Source: Bilabrum cf. latius
Lineage: Eukaryota > Bigyra: Bicosoecida > Bigyra > Bicosoecida
Reading direction: 5' to 3'
NCBI GenBank assembly: GCA_965178125.1
Contig: OZ237754.1
Span: 620,001-684,000, forward strand
Length of the DNA stretch: 64,000 nucleotides
This document shows positions 24,488-35,813 of this stretch, one piece after another. The notes under the pieces are model-generated. The model was given only the letters and a program-made list of their open reading frames with translations. It was not told the DNA's origin and did not search any database. Position 1 is the first letter of the stretch; every line of letters starts with the position of its first letter. The translations under genes were made by a program, and so were the position numbers.

Positions 24488-27400
24488 TTAGTACAGCCCC
24501 TTCATGGACCATAACCGTACAGTCCTGTCGGCGCTGCTCGAGGCAAGAAGCGGCAGCGTCGGGTGCGCCTTTACGCAGAGGACCCTGTCCGAGTGCGCCT
24601 CACTGCCCACTGAGTGACTGTCCAGTCGAGCGGCGACCACGAGGTCCTCGGCAGTGGGTCCGCAGCACACCCCACTGACAGCCACGGACGAGTCACCGCC
24701 ACCGTACCCACCCGAAACCAGAAACCCACCCCCGGGCGTGAATGCGAGCGTGCGCACATCTGCCGAGTGAGGCTTTCCGGCGCACAAGACAGCCCCTTGT
24801 GGCCCGGTAGGTGACCTCGCGAGTGCTCCCCGCGACTCCCCTGCCGGGATGCCACCGCGCGCGTCCAGCACCATCACGTCACCGGCCGCCGAGGCCACAG
24901 CCACCTTATGTGTCGGGCCGCTGGCGGCCACCGCGTGCAGCGCCTCGGTCTCCAGACCGGTCCTGTTCGAGCCGCTGTTCCCTGTGCTGAAAAGCTGGGA
25001 CACGCTAGAGCCGAGCTTGCCCCCACCATCACCGCCAGCAGCACCTCCGGACCCATGGGGAGCTCTGACGTCGAACAGCAGTGCCTGACCATCCCCCCCT
25101 GCAGTCACCAGCACGTGCTCCCGCAGCCGCTGCAGCCCAAACACGACGTCTGAGTGCCCCCGCAGCACGGCCACAGGATCGGCGCGCATGGCAGCAACGT
25201 CCCACACCCTGACCGCGTAGTCACCCGTGCCCGCAGTGGCCACCAGCCCCGGCGACAGGAACGCCACGCCGCGCACTGTCCCGCTCATGGAAGGGATGGT
25301 GGCCAGCGCACCGCCAGACGATGATGATGACGCGGCCATATACGAGGATGCGTGGACACCTTCTCCTGCCCCAGGCCCACCGCTACCAGTAAGGCTCTTG
25401 CTGTTGCTCCATGCCACGAGCCGGAGCGTCGTGTCGTTGCTGCCAGTGGCCAGCATGCAACCCGCCCCCAAGCCACCCATCGCCAGCTCGCTTTCTTTCA
25501 AGCGTCGACCACCATCACCATCGCCATCGCCATCGCCATCGCCATCGCTGGCCCATGATCCCGGCAGACCAAGCTCCCTCATGCGGGCGGCCCCGGGACC
25601 TACGCTCGTGGACCAGTCGGTGCAGTACACGCTCGCGCGATGCAGCCCGCTCCACTCCTGCAGCACGCGAAGCACGCGGGGACCCTTGCCGGCAGTTGTT
25701 CCCTCGGAACCTCTGTGTTCCCCAGCACCTTGTTCCCTGGTACCCTGCATGAGCGCGGCTGGCACGAGCTCCGACCGGGGCACCTCGCAGATCTTGAGCG
25801 ACGCGTCGTTGCTGCCAACCGCCAGCAGGGTCCCACTCGGATCGAACGACACCGCCCTCACGGGCTTTGCCTCGCACAGCACGCCCACTGACTCGATCGT
25901 CACCCCCGCGCTCTCCAGAGGCAGACCCTCCTGCACCCTGCCGCTGGTGGCGTCCCCAGCCGAATGCGCGTCCACGATGGCCAGTGCGTTTCCTTCCCAA
26001 GCGGACGCGGTATCCACGCGCGGGGTGGGCAAACTCGCAGCACCGGCCAAAGGCACACCTGCAGCACCCGCCACTGCGCCCGCCTCGGTTTCAAGAATCC
26101 CGACCTGCGGTGGGGCGGGCGGCTCCTCGCTCCTTACAGCTCCAGGCATGGCTGATGCATCCATGGATCGGTCAGCGTGATCTCGGCTGACCTCACCCTC
26201 TGCCTGTGGAGGATGCCCCCCTTCATCCAGGGCATGTTTCTGCACCGCTTCTGCTTCCCTGATTAGCTGCTGCGCCGCTCTAGCCTGTATTTCCAAGGCA
26301 CTCTCATGCTAGCCGGTGCCACCGCCCTGGTCTCCGGTTGGCTGGTCTTGCCTCGCAGCCTGTCGTGCCAAGGCTTCGCTGCTAGTTGCGTCGCCCCCCG
26401 CCAGCGACTGGTCCTGCCTGAACCCGCTGTCCGTGGAGCTGCCCAAAACGCTGGGCCCTTCCCTAGTCAAATCCTGCTCATGCCTGTCATTGCCGGTGGT
26501 GGTCACCCCACCGTCTTCTTCAGGCTCCCTGCCCGGAGCTACCTCCTCTAGACCAGCGCCAGAACCAGACCTGCGCCGAGCCATGGCCTAGCTCTGTGTG
26601 CGAGGAGCGGTGGAAGCACCTGATGTGGAAGTCCCAGCCCCAGCCCCAGCAGGCGATCCCGGCCCACCTGGGCCCCTCCGTCTGCGGCTCGCTGACCCCC
26701 CGCGACGGAACGCCTCAGAAAGGCTTGGGCTGGGCGGGCCCGCTGCACCCCCCTGCCCATCGGGCCTGCCTTTGTCACCCTGGCCTTTAACGTAGATTCC
26801 GCCGAACGCATCCGCAAACTTGCCCCCGCCAGCACGCCGCCTCTTGGCCTCTTCCTCGGGGACGTACCTCTCGCTGGGCGTGGTGGGCGCGTCGCCCAGG
26901 GGCACCTCCCACGCTACGGCTTTCTTCTTCTGCGTTGCTGCAGCCGCTGGGCGCGGGGTCTCGTCTCCTATTCGCTGCTGGTCATGCCGCTCGTAGTTTT
27001 GCCCTGTGGTCGGATTTGTGCTACTACCGGTGGGCTCCCCCCTGCCTTTGCCTTTGCCCTTGCCCTTTCTCTTCTCTAAGGCGCGGGAGAGCCTGGTCTG
27101 TATGTCATCTGGATCTGCATCCCGTCCGTGCCCGGGCAAGGCATGCCCCGCCAAGTCGCGTTCGCTGTGGAAGGAGTCCTCGGGACTGGGGTTGCGGCTG
27201 CCGGGCACATCGGTGACGCTGCCAGAGTCATTGGTGCTACTCCTGCGCCCCCGCTTGCCCCTATGCCCGACGACTGGGCCGCTCCACTCCTCCTCTTTCT
27301 CCTCCTCTGGGAATCGACCAGACCCCTATTGGAGTGCCCGGTCGCCATGCATCGGAATGCTGCTCCGCAGCAAGCCCTTGAGCTGCTGCACCTCCCTCGC

Positions 27401-29307
27401 ACTCAGGCTGTCACCCAGGCCTGATCCCGCGATGCGAGCTGCACTGCTGCCCTGCATCTAACGCATCGACCCGCGCAAGCCCCCAGCAGCTTTCGCCTCA
27501 GATGCGGCCTGTTCGGCAAGCGACTGGCGCAGCGTTGCCGAGAGGCGCGGGGATGTAGCTCCGTCTGCACGATTGCCAGCAGGGTCCCAATCCAGCCCAC
27601 TGTCCTCATCATTGATCTCTCCTACCCCTTGCCCTTGCCCTTGCCCTTGCCCTTGCCCACCATCCACCCCGCCCCGATCCCCTGCACGCATGCCTATCCC
27701 CAGTCGGGCATGCGACCCAATTGAGACCCGCTGTGACCCCAGCGCGATCCCACCTGAGGCAGCAGCCGCCCTCCCGCCCCCTCTTTGGTCCTCATCCAGC
27801 CGTGACTGCCGTCCTGCTGCAAAGAACGATTCAGCGTGGTGGGAGCGGTCCATAGCACCAGAGGACATAGCTGACCCAGCCGGGGAAGCGGGCTCACCGC
27901 TGCCATGCAGTGCAATGCACCCAGACCGCCACACCTCTTCCAGCGTTCCCCGGCGCACCGTCCTACTGGCACGCCCGTCAGGCCCGCCACCCAGCGCAGC
28001 CTCCAGTTCTGGCAGAACGTTCGCCAGAGTTTCCGCCCGCCCCACCGCGGGAGTCCAACCCACCAATCCAGGGTGCTCTGTGATGCTCTCGAGCTAAAGG
28101 CAGTAGCACAGCTGCTGGAACTGGGGCCTGGAGCAGTACCTCTCCACTGCCTTTAGGACCATGACCATGCGGCGCACCTGCAGCACCGTGGGTGCAGCCG
28201 CTGGGCTAGGGCCAGAGGCAGGGCTAGAGGCAGGGCCAGACTGAGCTGCCGGCGTGCTGCTGGACGGCGAAGAGGCAGTTTCGCTGGGCGGTGGCTACGG
28301 CAATGTTTGCGGGGGTGGCGGTGCCGATTCAGTTGCTTGTTCGCCATCGGCCTCGTCTCGGCCAGCTCGTGCGGAGCCGGACCCTGCTGCCTGAGAGAAA
28401 TCACGCCCTTTTGGGCCATCACTATCTGCTGCAGTGCTGCCTACTGCTGTTCCTTCGACTCTTGCAATCTGCCTTGTTTGTCCTTTATGGCTGCTAGAAT
28501 CGTCAGGTGATGAATGCATGAAGCTGCTTCCACTGGCAGCTGCTAGGCTACTGGCAGGTGCATCACTTGGCGCGCTCGACCGGGCAGTATGCGCGGTGGT
28601 GCCACTACGAGCCGGCAGCGTGGGACCCTAATGAGACGGGCCCAGGCTCGCTGCCATTGTGGAAACCGCGCCATCCGCTGTCTACCAGGCCGAGTCCGTG
28701 CCTGCGTCCCCCCTGGCCGCCCCTCCGCAGTCGTTGTACAGCTCAAGAAATTGCTGGCGCAAGACCCAGTAGCGAATCTGCGCAGTGAATGAGATTATAA
28801 GAGGGTGAACTAGGTGGCATGGCAAGCCTTCTATAGCCAAGCGCGTGTCATGCCTAGCATCGGTCCATGCAGATGCGACTCACCTTGTCAGCGTTGTATG
28901 ACGACCCGAGCGGCCGGCTTAATACCGGGCCTAGCAGGGCACCTAGCCGACACCACTTTCCATCAAGAATCAGGGACCTCGCCGTTTCAAGCTCCTGTAG
29001 TCATGGAGGGCAAATGCATCTTGAAAACCCAGTGCTGGTTCGCTCGAAACTGGATTGCAGCATCCGCTGTCTAATGTTCTCACCCTAGAAGAAAATCTCC
29101 AGCAACATATCCCTGTCTCCTTCTCCAATTCTCTAGCCGACCCGTAAAAACCTTTGTCCTCCAAGAACCCCTGCGATAGTTGCAGTTCAAGATAGTGACA
29201 GCCGATGCGTGTCACCTGTTCGCAGAACGAGACTAAGATCAAGCATTCAGACTAACCATAAGAGCAAGAATCATGCTGTTACTGGTGGTACCAACAAATC
29301 TGCTCAT
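24488..29307 (-). CDS. WDR47: WDR47 (nemitin) homologue: LisH-CTLH-WD40
   Basis: Microtubule-associated protein linked in animals to central-pair formation of motile cilia. Exons 29307-29257, 29215-29084, 28994-28884, 28777-24488; introns 41, 89 and 106 nt; 1527 residues; stop TAA. LisH: GFLEDKGFYGSARELEKETG; CTLH: LILDGKWCRLG then KIRYWVLRQQFLELYND. Next is the conserved block VLKAVERYCSRPQFQQLCYC. Then comes a long Gly/Ser/Pro-rich linker, and a WD40 propeller that opens with VRAVSFDPSGTLLAVGSND and closes with LLASSSADRTVRLW. Order and spacing match WDR47. About eight in-frame TAG codons, including 28094, 27458, 26588 and 26309. The first 17-codon exon and its 41-nt GTTAGT intron are the weakest part; the LisH exon is well supported. 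A (CCATCG)n tract at about 25509-25550 encodes Asp/Gly repeats between blades. Confidence 0.92.
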
Positions 29308-29492
29308 TTTGGACAATATAACCGCATTTCCATTGCGTCGCCCCCGTTTTAATGTAACGAGCAAAATATAAATGCAGATATCTTGGGCGAGCTGCAACAG
29401 CCAAACGAACCAATAAAGGTTGCGCCTAGGTAACACATCGCTGTAATTGAGCGAAATTTACGGCTAAGGAATTGCTGTGAACCATCCTTTCG
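29308..29492. promoter_or_regulatory. 185-bp bidirectional promoter region
   Basis: AT-rich stretch between WDR47 (minus) and the CaaX protein gene (plus), start codon to start codon. No named motif recognised. Confidence 0.4.
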
Positions 29493-31152
29493 ATGGCTTC
29501 TGTCGGAACAGAGGGGAAGCCCAAAGAGGACGAGGGGCGCGCCTCCGAGCAGGCTCAAAGTGCCGCAATTGCAGCTGGAAGCGCCGATGCAGGGGGAAAT
29601 GACGCCGCTGCACAAGGTCAGACAGCTGACGAGTATGACCACAGCGATCCGTTGCAAATGCACCCCCGTGCTGCTTTCTGGGTTCGTGAATTGCTGCGAA
29701 AAGGGGTGAGTCTCCGCTATCAACACACAGCCAATCCCAATATGCGCTGAAATTTGGTAACTATTTGTATCAAATTTGTGTTGTTTTGAATCCTTGCAAG
29801 TTTCGCAGAGAAAGGAGCACTCGATTTAGCACAGGTATGGCATCGGTGCGGAGGATATCCTGACACTGTTGCGAGCTGAGAATTATTTGAGAGGTGATGT
29901 ACCAGAGGATGAGCATACTGTTACTTGTATGCGACTTGCGCTCATTCACGTCGTCCATGAAGTTCCGATGCGAAATCCCCGGCGGGACCGGGAGGGCAGA
30001 ATATTCATCCGCGGAGCAAGGGCAGTTGAAGCGGCAGTGTACAGATTTGAGTAGTTATACCAGGCAGACGAGGATCACGACAAGGTGGTGCAAGACAGTC
30101 TCCGCATTTGGATCGAGCGAGCTCGCGGCGTGGATCGATTCAACGCCGGAAAATTCGACCTCCCGGGATGGGACGGAAAGCACCACAATTTGCTCATCAA
30201 AGACAAGCTGAAGGAGTGGAGCGAGGAGGACAAGCCGACCAGGAACTACAAGAGGATCGGCCTCTCTGCAGAACAACTCGTTGATTTTCTCTGCGTGAGT
30301 GAATTTGCCTGTGTTTACGAGAGGACTTGTTCCATGCTCGCCCACAGGCTGCCCTAGCTCGCTGCGTAGGGCGGCTGGTACAGCCGCTGTAGGCGTGAAA
30401 GCTCGTGAACTGTTCCATGCGGCACGCTTCTTTACTCCATTTTTTCTTGAACGCTCAATGACTCGCAGACATACGGAGTGGACACGAGTCCGATGGCCAC
30501 TGACGAGGACGATTCGGGTCGGCAGCTGGCAGCCACCGTCATGGACAGAGCTATCATGCAGGCGGACGAGGTGCCCGGGGGGGAAGCAGGGGGCAAGAAG
30601 AACCTGCTGGGGCGATTGACTGACAGCGAGGGGGTGCACCGGGTGTGCGGGACAGAGGCCATAAAGCAGGTCCTGCGGGCGTTCAACACCCTTGCAGAGG
30701 AGGAGAGGCCGACGGCGCCGCAGGAGCTGTTCGAGGGCAAGGACCTTAGCGAGGGTGACGACGAGGCAGACGTGGAGGAGGAGGCGCTCATGATCAAGTT
30801 CATGAGGGAGCACTCGTCACACGGGGCGGGGCTCGTGGGCGGGGCGGCGGGAGGGGCTGCGGCCGGACCGGCGTCCGGGTCCGGTGCGGGTGCCGGGTCT
30901 GGCGGGGCCGGGGGTGGCGCTTCCGCTGGAGATGCCGCTGCTGACGGCTCCCCGAATCACGAGTGGTACTCTCCTCAGGAGGTGCGCTCGCTCAAGGAGC
31001 AGCTCGAGAAGGTACGGCGGGACGCCGAGGTGAACAAGCAGTCGGCCGTGCAGCAGACCATGGCCAAGGATGCCTTGCAGGCCAAGGTGGCCGACCTCGA
31101 GCAGCGGCTGAGGGATGCCGAGGCGCAGGGGGGGTGCTGCGTTGTGGCGTGA
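29493..31152 (+). CDS. helical protein with C-terminal coiled coil and CaaX box
   Basis: Exons 29493-29705, 29830-30294, 30469-31152; introns 124 and 174 nt, both GTGAGT and phase 0; 453 residues; TGA stop. TAG at 30052-30054 lies between RFE and LYQ in a helical stretch. Acceptor TTTAG at 29829 was chosen because the nearby CACAG would shift the frame into TGA. The centre has Trp- and Arg-rich helices (DSLRIWIERARGVDRF). The C-terminal part has a Gly/Ala linker, then a coiled coil (VRSLKEQLEKVRRDAE) and ends GGCCVVA. CVVA is a CaaX prenylation signal, with a second Cys before it that could be palmitoylated. So the protein is probably anchored on a membrane by its C-terminus. Family not recognised. 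Confidence 0.75.
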
Positions 31153-31364
31153 CGGGAGCGTGTAGCCTCGTGGTGCGAATGAAATCAAGAAATTTGCGTG
31201 TCATGCCATATTTTCTGGTTTCCAATTCGCTGCTTGTTGTACCGCTGAGGGTGAAAGCGGAAGCAACCACGAAGGTCATCACCGTAGCAGCGCTTGGGAC
31301 ATTATACCCGGTATGTACTGTCACAACGTAGGAGTAGCTTAAAGGTCATCAACTAGTTCAACAT
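31153..31364. other. convergent 3' region
   Basis: 212 bases between the CaaX gene stop and the stop of the small X1 gene. No gene seen. Confidence 0.4.
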
Positions 31365-31631
31365 TCATGATCCCGTGGATGAATGCCGTACCCAATTCTA
31401 GCGCATGCCGCCAGAGATGCTCTCGGGTGCGGAGTCGGTGGAACCGCGGCCGGCGGGGGGACCAGCTGGTACGGTGGAGGCGAGCGGGGGAGGCGTGGCG
31501 GGACCGGGGCCTAGCGTTTCGAGCGGCCTGGCAGGGCCGTCCCATCGAGCTGTTGAAGCAAATGCGTTGTTCCTCATCTGACCATAATCCGCCTCCGGCA
31601 GCTGCCGTGCCCTGGCGAGGACTCGGGGCAT
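31365..31631 (-). CDS. small gene X1 (short paralogue of the repeat gene X2)
   Basis: Open frame of 88 residues, ATG 31629-31631 to TGA 31365-31367, with TAG at 31398-31400. It begins MPRVLARARQLP, exactly as gene X2 at 35696 does, and contains GQMRNNAF, matching GQMRNNAY in the C-terminal part of X2. It lacks the repeat region of X2. It lies 117 bp from the stop of zinc-finger gene A, the same distance as X2 from zinc-finger gene B. It may be a short functional form or a decayed copy. Function unknown. Confidence 0.42.
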
Positions 31632-31748
31632 TATCCGGGTGCGTCGTCGAGGGGGAAGCTGAGGTCGCGCATTGCTGCATGCTTGAGAGCAGTGCTGACG
31701 GAGGTCCCACACGTGAAGGCCACGATCAGCAGCTGTCCTCATCCCCAG

Positions 31749-33416
31749 TCAGTGCAACCTGCTCATGTGCCTCTTGAGATCGCCTGCCCGCCCGAAGCGC
31801 TTGCCGCACATACTGCACTCGTGATTGCGCTCCCCAAGATGCACAGTCCTCATGTGCGTCCTGACATCGCCTGCCCGCCCGAAGCGCTTGCCGCACACAC
31901 TGCACTCGTGATTGCGCTCCCCAAGATGCACAGTCCTCATGTGCGCTGTGAGACTGCCTGCCTCTCCGAAGCGCTTGCCGCACACACTGCACTCGTGATT
32001 GCGCTCCCCAAGATGCACAGTCCTCATGTGCTTCGCGAGATCACCTGCTTGCCCGAAGCGCTTGCCGCACACACTGCACTCGTGATTGCGCTCCCCATAA
32101 TGCACAGTCCGCATGTGCGTTCTGAGATGGCTTGCCTCCCCGAAGCGCCTGCCGCACACACTGCACTCGTGATTGCGCTCCCCAAGATGCACAGTCCTCA
32201 TGTGCGCTGTGAGACTGCCTGCATGCCCGAAGCGCTTGCTGCACACACTGCACTCGTGATTGCGCTCCCCAAGATGCACAGTCCTCATGTGCCTCGTGAG
32301 ATCGCCTGCATGCCCGAAGCGCTTGCCGCACATACTGCACTCGTGATTGCGCTCCCCAAGATGCACAGTCCTCATGTGCTTTGCGAGACTGCCTGCATGC
32401 CCGAAGCGCTTGCCGCACACACTGCACTCGTGATTGCGCTCCCCAAGATGCACAGTCCTCATATGCGTATTGAGATGGCTTGCCCGCCCAAAGCGCTTGC
32501 CGCACACACTGCACTCGTGATTGCGCTCCCCATAATGCACAGTCCTCATGTGCGTCCTGAGATTGCCTGCCAATTTGAAGAGCTTGCCGCACACACTGCA
32601 CTCGTGATTGCGTTCCCCACAATGAACAGTCCTCATGTGCGTCCTGAGATGGATTGCCTGCCCGAAGCGCTTGCCGCACACACTGCACTCGTGATTGCGC
32701 TCCCCATCATGCACAGTCCTCATGTGCGTCTTGAGACTGCCTGCCACCCCGAAGCGCTTGCCGCACACACTGCACTCGTGACTGCGTTCCCCCAAGTGCA
32801 CCACAGTCACATGCCGCATCAAGTTTCTCATCGAGCTCAGCACCTTCCCACACACCTCGCACTCATGCTAGCTCGCATCTGACCCTCCCTCTCTGCGCCG
32901 TCTCTTGGAAGCGACTGCACCGCCTCTCGAACGCACTGGTTCGCCAGCTTCTCGGCCCCTGGACCGCTTCCGCCCAAGCGATGCAGATGCAGATGCAGAC
33001 TCCCGCGCGCCCACTGCTGACATGGAGCCAGACAATGCCAACACTTCCTAGCTGCTGCCAGATGCCAAAGCTCCATTCGCGCCGCTTGACTCCTTGTCGG
33101 ATGCCGGCCCGTGCTACGAAGTACGCTGACTTCTTGCCTGCCCTCGGCTACCGGCATGCACTTGGCGCAATGGACGTGTACTTGTGGCAGCATCCTAGGA
33201 CCACGAGTCATCCAAGTCGCTTTCCATGTCACTACAGCTAGAGTCGCTCACGAGATCGATCACATCGGATGCTGCAGTACTACTCTGGGCCATTCCCAGC
33301 AATCCCACACACCGAGCTTCAAATGCCAGACAACGCCTTTGTGCCAATGTCGGATACACCTGAGTGACACTACTTGATGCAAGCCCCGCTGGTCCCGAGG
33401 CTGCTGGAGTATCGAC
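31749..33416 (-). CDS. C2H2 zinc-finger protein A, 13 fingers, first exon damaged
   Basis: DNA-binding type protein with 13 tandem 28-residue fingers (C-x2-C-x12-H-x4-H, linker TVHLGERNHEC). The N-terminal region holds VIDLV, a SUMO-interaction-like motif, followed by acidic and Arg/Lys-rich stretches. In-frame TAG at 32868, 33048, 33114 and one near 33195; the copy B gene has CAG, AAG, CAG and TAG at these places. The span given is exon 2 (555 codons), whose acceptor at 33417-33419 matches copy B. The exon-1 homologue at 33627-33660 has a 26-nt loss relative to copy B and runs into TAA after five codons. So either the gene starts at the internal ATG at 33293 (MAQSSTAASD), or it is decaying. 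Stop TGA. Confidence 0.82.
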
Positions 33417-33761
33417 CTGCTCTCAGGTCTCCCGCCAAGCAGCTCAACCCACACTGGCAGCAAGTCCACGGCGCCGATCGACCCTGGTCACTACAGATCT
33501 AGCACAGACTGCTTGCGAGAAATGCAGTCGTACAGAGGCGCCACGATCCGGTAGCAAAGTGAAACCATTATATCGTATCTCATGAAAGTGCTCGTCACGT
33601 ACCGGTTCAGCAGATTTGGCGCTCACCGGAGGTCACTCAAAATTATCGGCCTGTATACATCCAGATTGGGAGAAGCAGAGAGGAAGGGCACGACGGGTTT
33701 AACAAGTGGGGGGGGAAGTAGTGGAGGAGAAGATGATTGGTGGGATCCACGCACAAAGCCA
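33417..33761. other. remnant 5' region of zinc-finger gene A
   Basis: Aligns with the intron and exon 1 of copy B (37116-37400). It contains the broken exon-1 copy at 33627-33660 and shared intron sequence. Homology ends at about 33660. No intact gene. Confidence 0.55.
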
Positions 33762-35696
33762 TCAACCCTCCTCCGTAGCAGCCGACATCCCACAAGCCAA
33801 CGAGCCCGCACACACTGATCCCCCAACAAACGCGGAGGCAGGGCCTGCCCTCCCCGCGCCCCCGCCCTCATGGTCGCTCGCCAGCTGCCGCCACGCCATC
33901 CCCAAGATGCGGTTCGCCAGCACCGGCACCGTGGACCCCTCCCCATTGCACTGATACGCGTTGTTCCTCATCTGACCAACATCCGGCAGCACCCGCACCG
34001 TGGACCTGTACCTCGGCTCCGCGGCCCGCCGGTCCATAGAGTCCAAGGCCATGGGCCGCTTCACCACGTCCTAGTACCCACGGTACAGCTGCATGTCAGG
34101 CTCGCGCTCCAAGGCCATGGGCCGCTTCACCACGTCCTAGTACCCACGGTACAGCTGCATGTCAGGCTCGCGCTCCAAGGCCATGGGCCGCTTCACCACG
34201 TCCTAGTACCCACGGTACAGCTGCATGTCAGGCTCGCGCTCCAAGGCCATGGGCCGCTTCACCACGTCCTAGTACCCACGGTACAGCTTCACCACGTCCT
34301 AGTACCCACGGTACAGCTGCATGTCAGGCTCGCGCTCCATCAACCCCCGCACAAAAGATGCCCGGGCTCGTCCGTCTGCCTCCGAATCACGGACAGAGCC
34401 GCCTTCACCTAAGTCGCACACACCCGCGCGCCGCCGCAGCTCGACGGTGCCCGAGGGATGTCCTCCGCGTCGATGGCATCTGGCTCCTAGACCGGCTTGA
34501 CGTGGTCCTTGAGCTTCTGTCTGCGTGCCCTCTCCTCGTCTCTCTACTCTGGCTTGACGTGGTCCTTGAGTTTCTGTCTGCATGCCCTCTCCTCGTCTCT
34601 CTACTCTGGCTTGACGTGGTCCTTGAGCTTCTGTCTGCGTGCCCTCTCCTCGTCTCTCTAGTCCGGCTTGACGTGGTCCTTGAGCTTCTGTCTGCGTGCC
34701 CTCTCCTCATCTCTCTAGTCCGGCTTACCGTGGTCCTTGAGCTTCTGTCTGCGTGCCCTCTCCCAATCTCTTTCTCTTCCTGGGCTCTCCATGGCCTCCC
34801 TCTCGGCCTCCTCACGAGCCTTGCCCAGGTCCTCCTTCAGGCTCTCCATGGCCTCCCTCTCGGCCTCCTCACCAGCCTTGCCCAGGTCCTCCTTCAGGCT
34901 CTCCATGGCCTCCCTCTCGGCCTCCTCACCAGCCTTGCCCAGGTCCTCCTTCAGGCTCTCCATGGCCTCCCTCTCGGCCTCCTCACCAGCCTTGCCCAGG
35001 TCCTCCTTCAGGCTCTCCATGGCCTCCCTCTCGGCCTCCTCACGAGCCTTGCCCAGGTCCTCCTTCAGGCTCTCCATGGCCTCCCTCTCGGCCTCCTCAC
35101 CAGCCTTGCCCAGGTCCTCCTTCAGGCTCTCCATGGCCTCCCTCTCGGCCTCCTCACGAGCCTTGCCCAGGTCCTCCTTCAGGCTCTCCATGGCCTCCCT
35201 CTCGGCCTCCTCACCAGCCTTGCCCAGGTCCTCACCAGCCGCCTCCGCGCTCAGAACCCGCACCAAGATCCTCTTCGTGGACCTGCCCACCTCCATCTCC
35301 TCCTCAGAGACCCCCTTGTCTGCCAGCCGCAGGAACTTGCCGTCCGTCTCCTGCTCGGCGTACGTCACCCTCGCCCTCTTCCTGGACCCGCGGCCCATCT
35401 CGTCCCTCCTCTGCTCCTCCATGCCAGCAAGATCCAGCTGGGCGTACCACCGGCACACTCACCCGGGGCACCCCTGTCTTGCCCAGCACGGCAGCAAGGC
35501 AGCAAGCAACATCACCTGGACGGATGTCCCAGCCTTGAGTGCCATGGTGAGCCAGCATGTCCTGCTGCATGGCCACGCAGGATGAAACGCACGCACGCCG
35601 ATCTATCCACCACCACAGGATCTCACCAGACAGCTGCAATACCGAGTCATGCATAGCGTGCGGCAGCTGCCGTGCCCTGGCGAGGACTCGGGGCAT
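33762..35696 (-). CDS. gene X2: repeat-swollen coiled-coil protein, TAG in each repeat
   Basis: Exon 1, 35696-35463 (78 codons, starts MPRVLARARQLP), ends at GTGAGT. A 25-nt intron (35462-35438) then restores frame into DLAGMEEQRRDEMGRG. Next come eight 19-residue repeats (EEAEREAMESLKEDLGKA type, 34784-35236), then about 4.7 copies of RDEERARRQKLKDHVKPD, each preceded by TAG (34495-34775). Then a change of frame to 22-residue repeats (REPDMQLYRGY-TAG-DVVKRPMALE, 34045-34335), and a C-terminal part with GQMRNNAY ending at TGA 33762. The frame change could be a 29-nt intron (GTGAAG...CGGAG near 34400); otherwise the protein stops at TGA 34340. The match of both ends to X1 supports one gene. 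Function unknown; a long charged coiled coil is expected. Confidence 0.55.
34045..34335. repeat. 66-bp tandem repeat array
   Basis: Unit starts seen at 34045, 34111, 34177 and 34243, nearly identical, with a partial duplicate near 34272-34310. On the minus strand each unit encodes 22 residues with one TAG. Confidence 0.9.
34495..34775. repeat. 57-bp tandem repeat array with TAG per unit
   Basis: Units begin at about 34496, 34553, 34610 and 34667, plus a diverged fifth. Minus-strand reading: 19 codons, Arg/Lys/Glu-rich, one TAG per unit. Confidence 0.88.
34784..35236. repeat. 57-bp tandem repeat array, 8 units
   Basis: Unit starts at 34784, 34841, 34898, 34955, 35012, 35069, 35126 and 35183. 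The main difference between units is one codon (CACGAG or CACCAG, read as Arg or Gly). Confidence 0.9.
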
Positions 35697-35813
35697 TGTC
35701 CGGATGCTGGGTCGAGGGGTAAGCTGAGGTCGCGCATAGCTGCGTGCACGAGAGCAGTGCTGTCAGAGGTCCTACACGTGCAGGCCACGATCAGCAACTG
35801 TCCTCATCACCAA

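Noticed and set aside
31683-32882. 399-codon plus-strand ORF across zinc-finger gene A
   Set aside because: Antisense shadow of the 84-bp finger repeat. Its repeats mirror the finger units and have no family of their own.
34045-34335. CRISPR-like array
   Set aside because: Units abut with no unique spacers, and the array is coding in a eukaryotic genome.
34737-35585. Long plus-strand ORFs over the X2 repeats
   Set aside because: 57-bp repeats leave several frames open on both strands. The minus frame was preferred because it carries the charged coiled coil and links to the X1-like ends.
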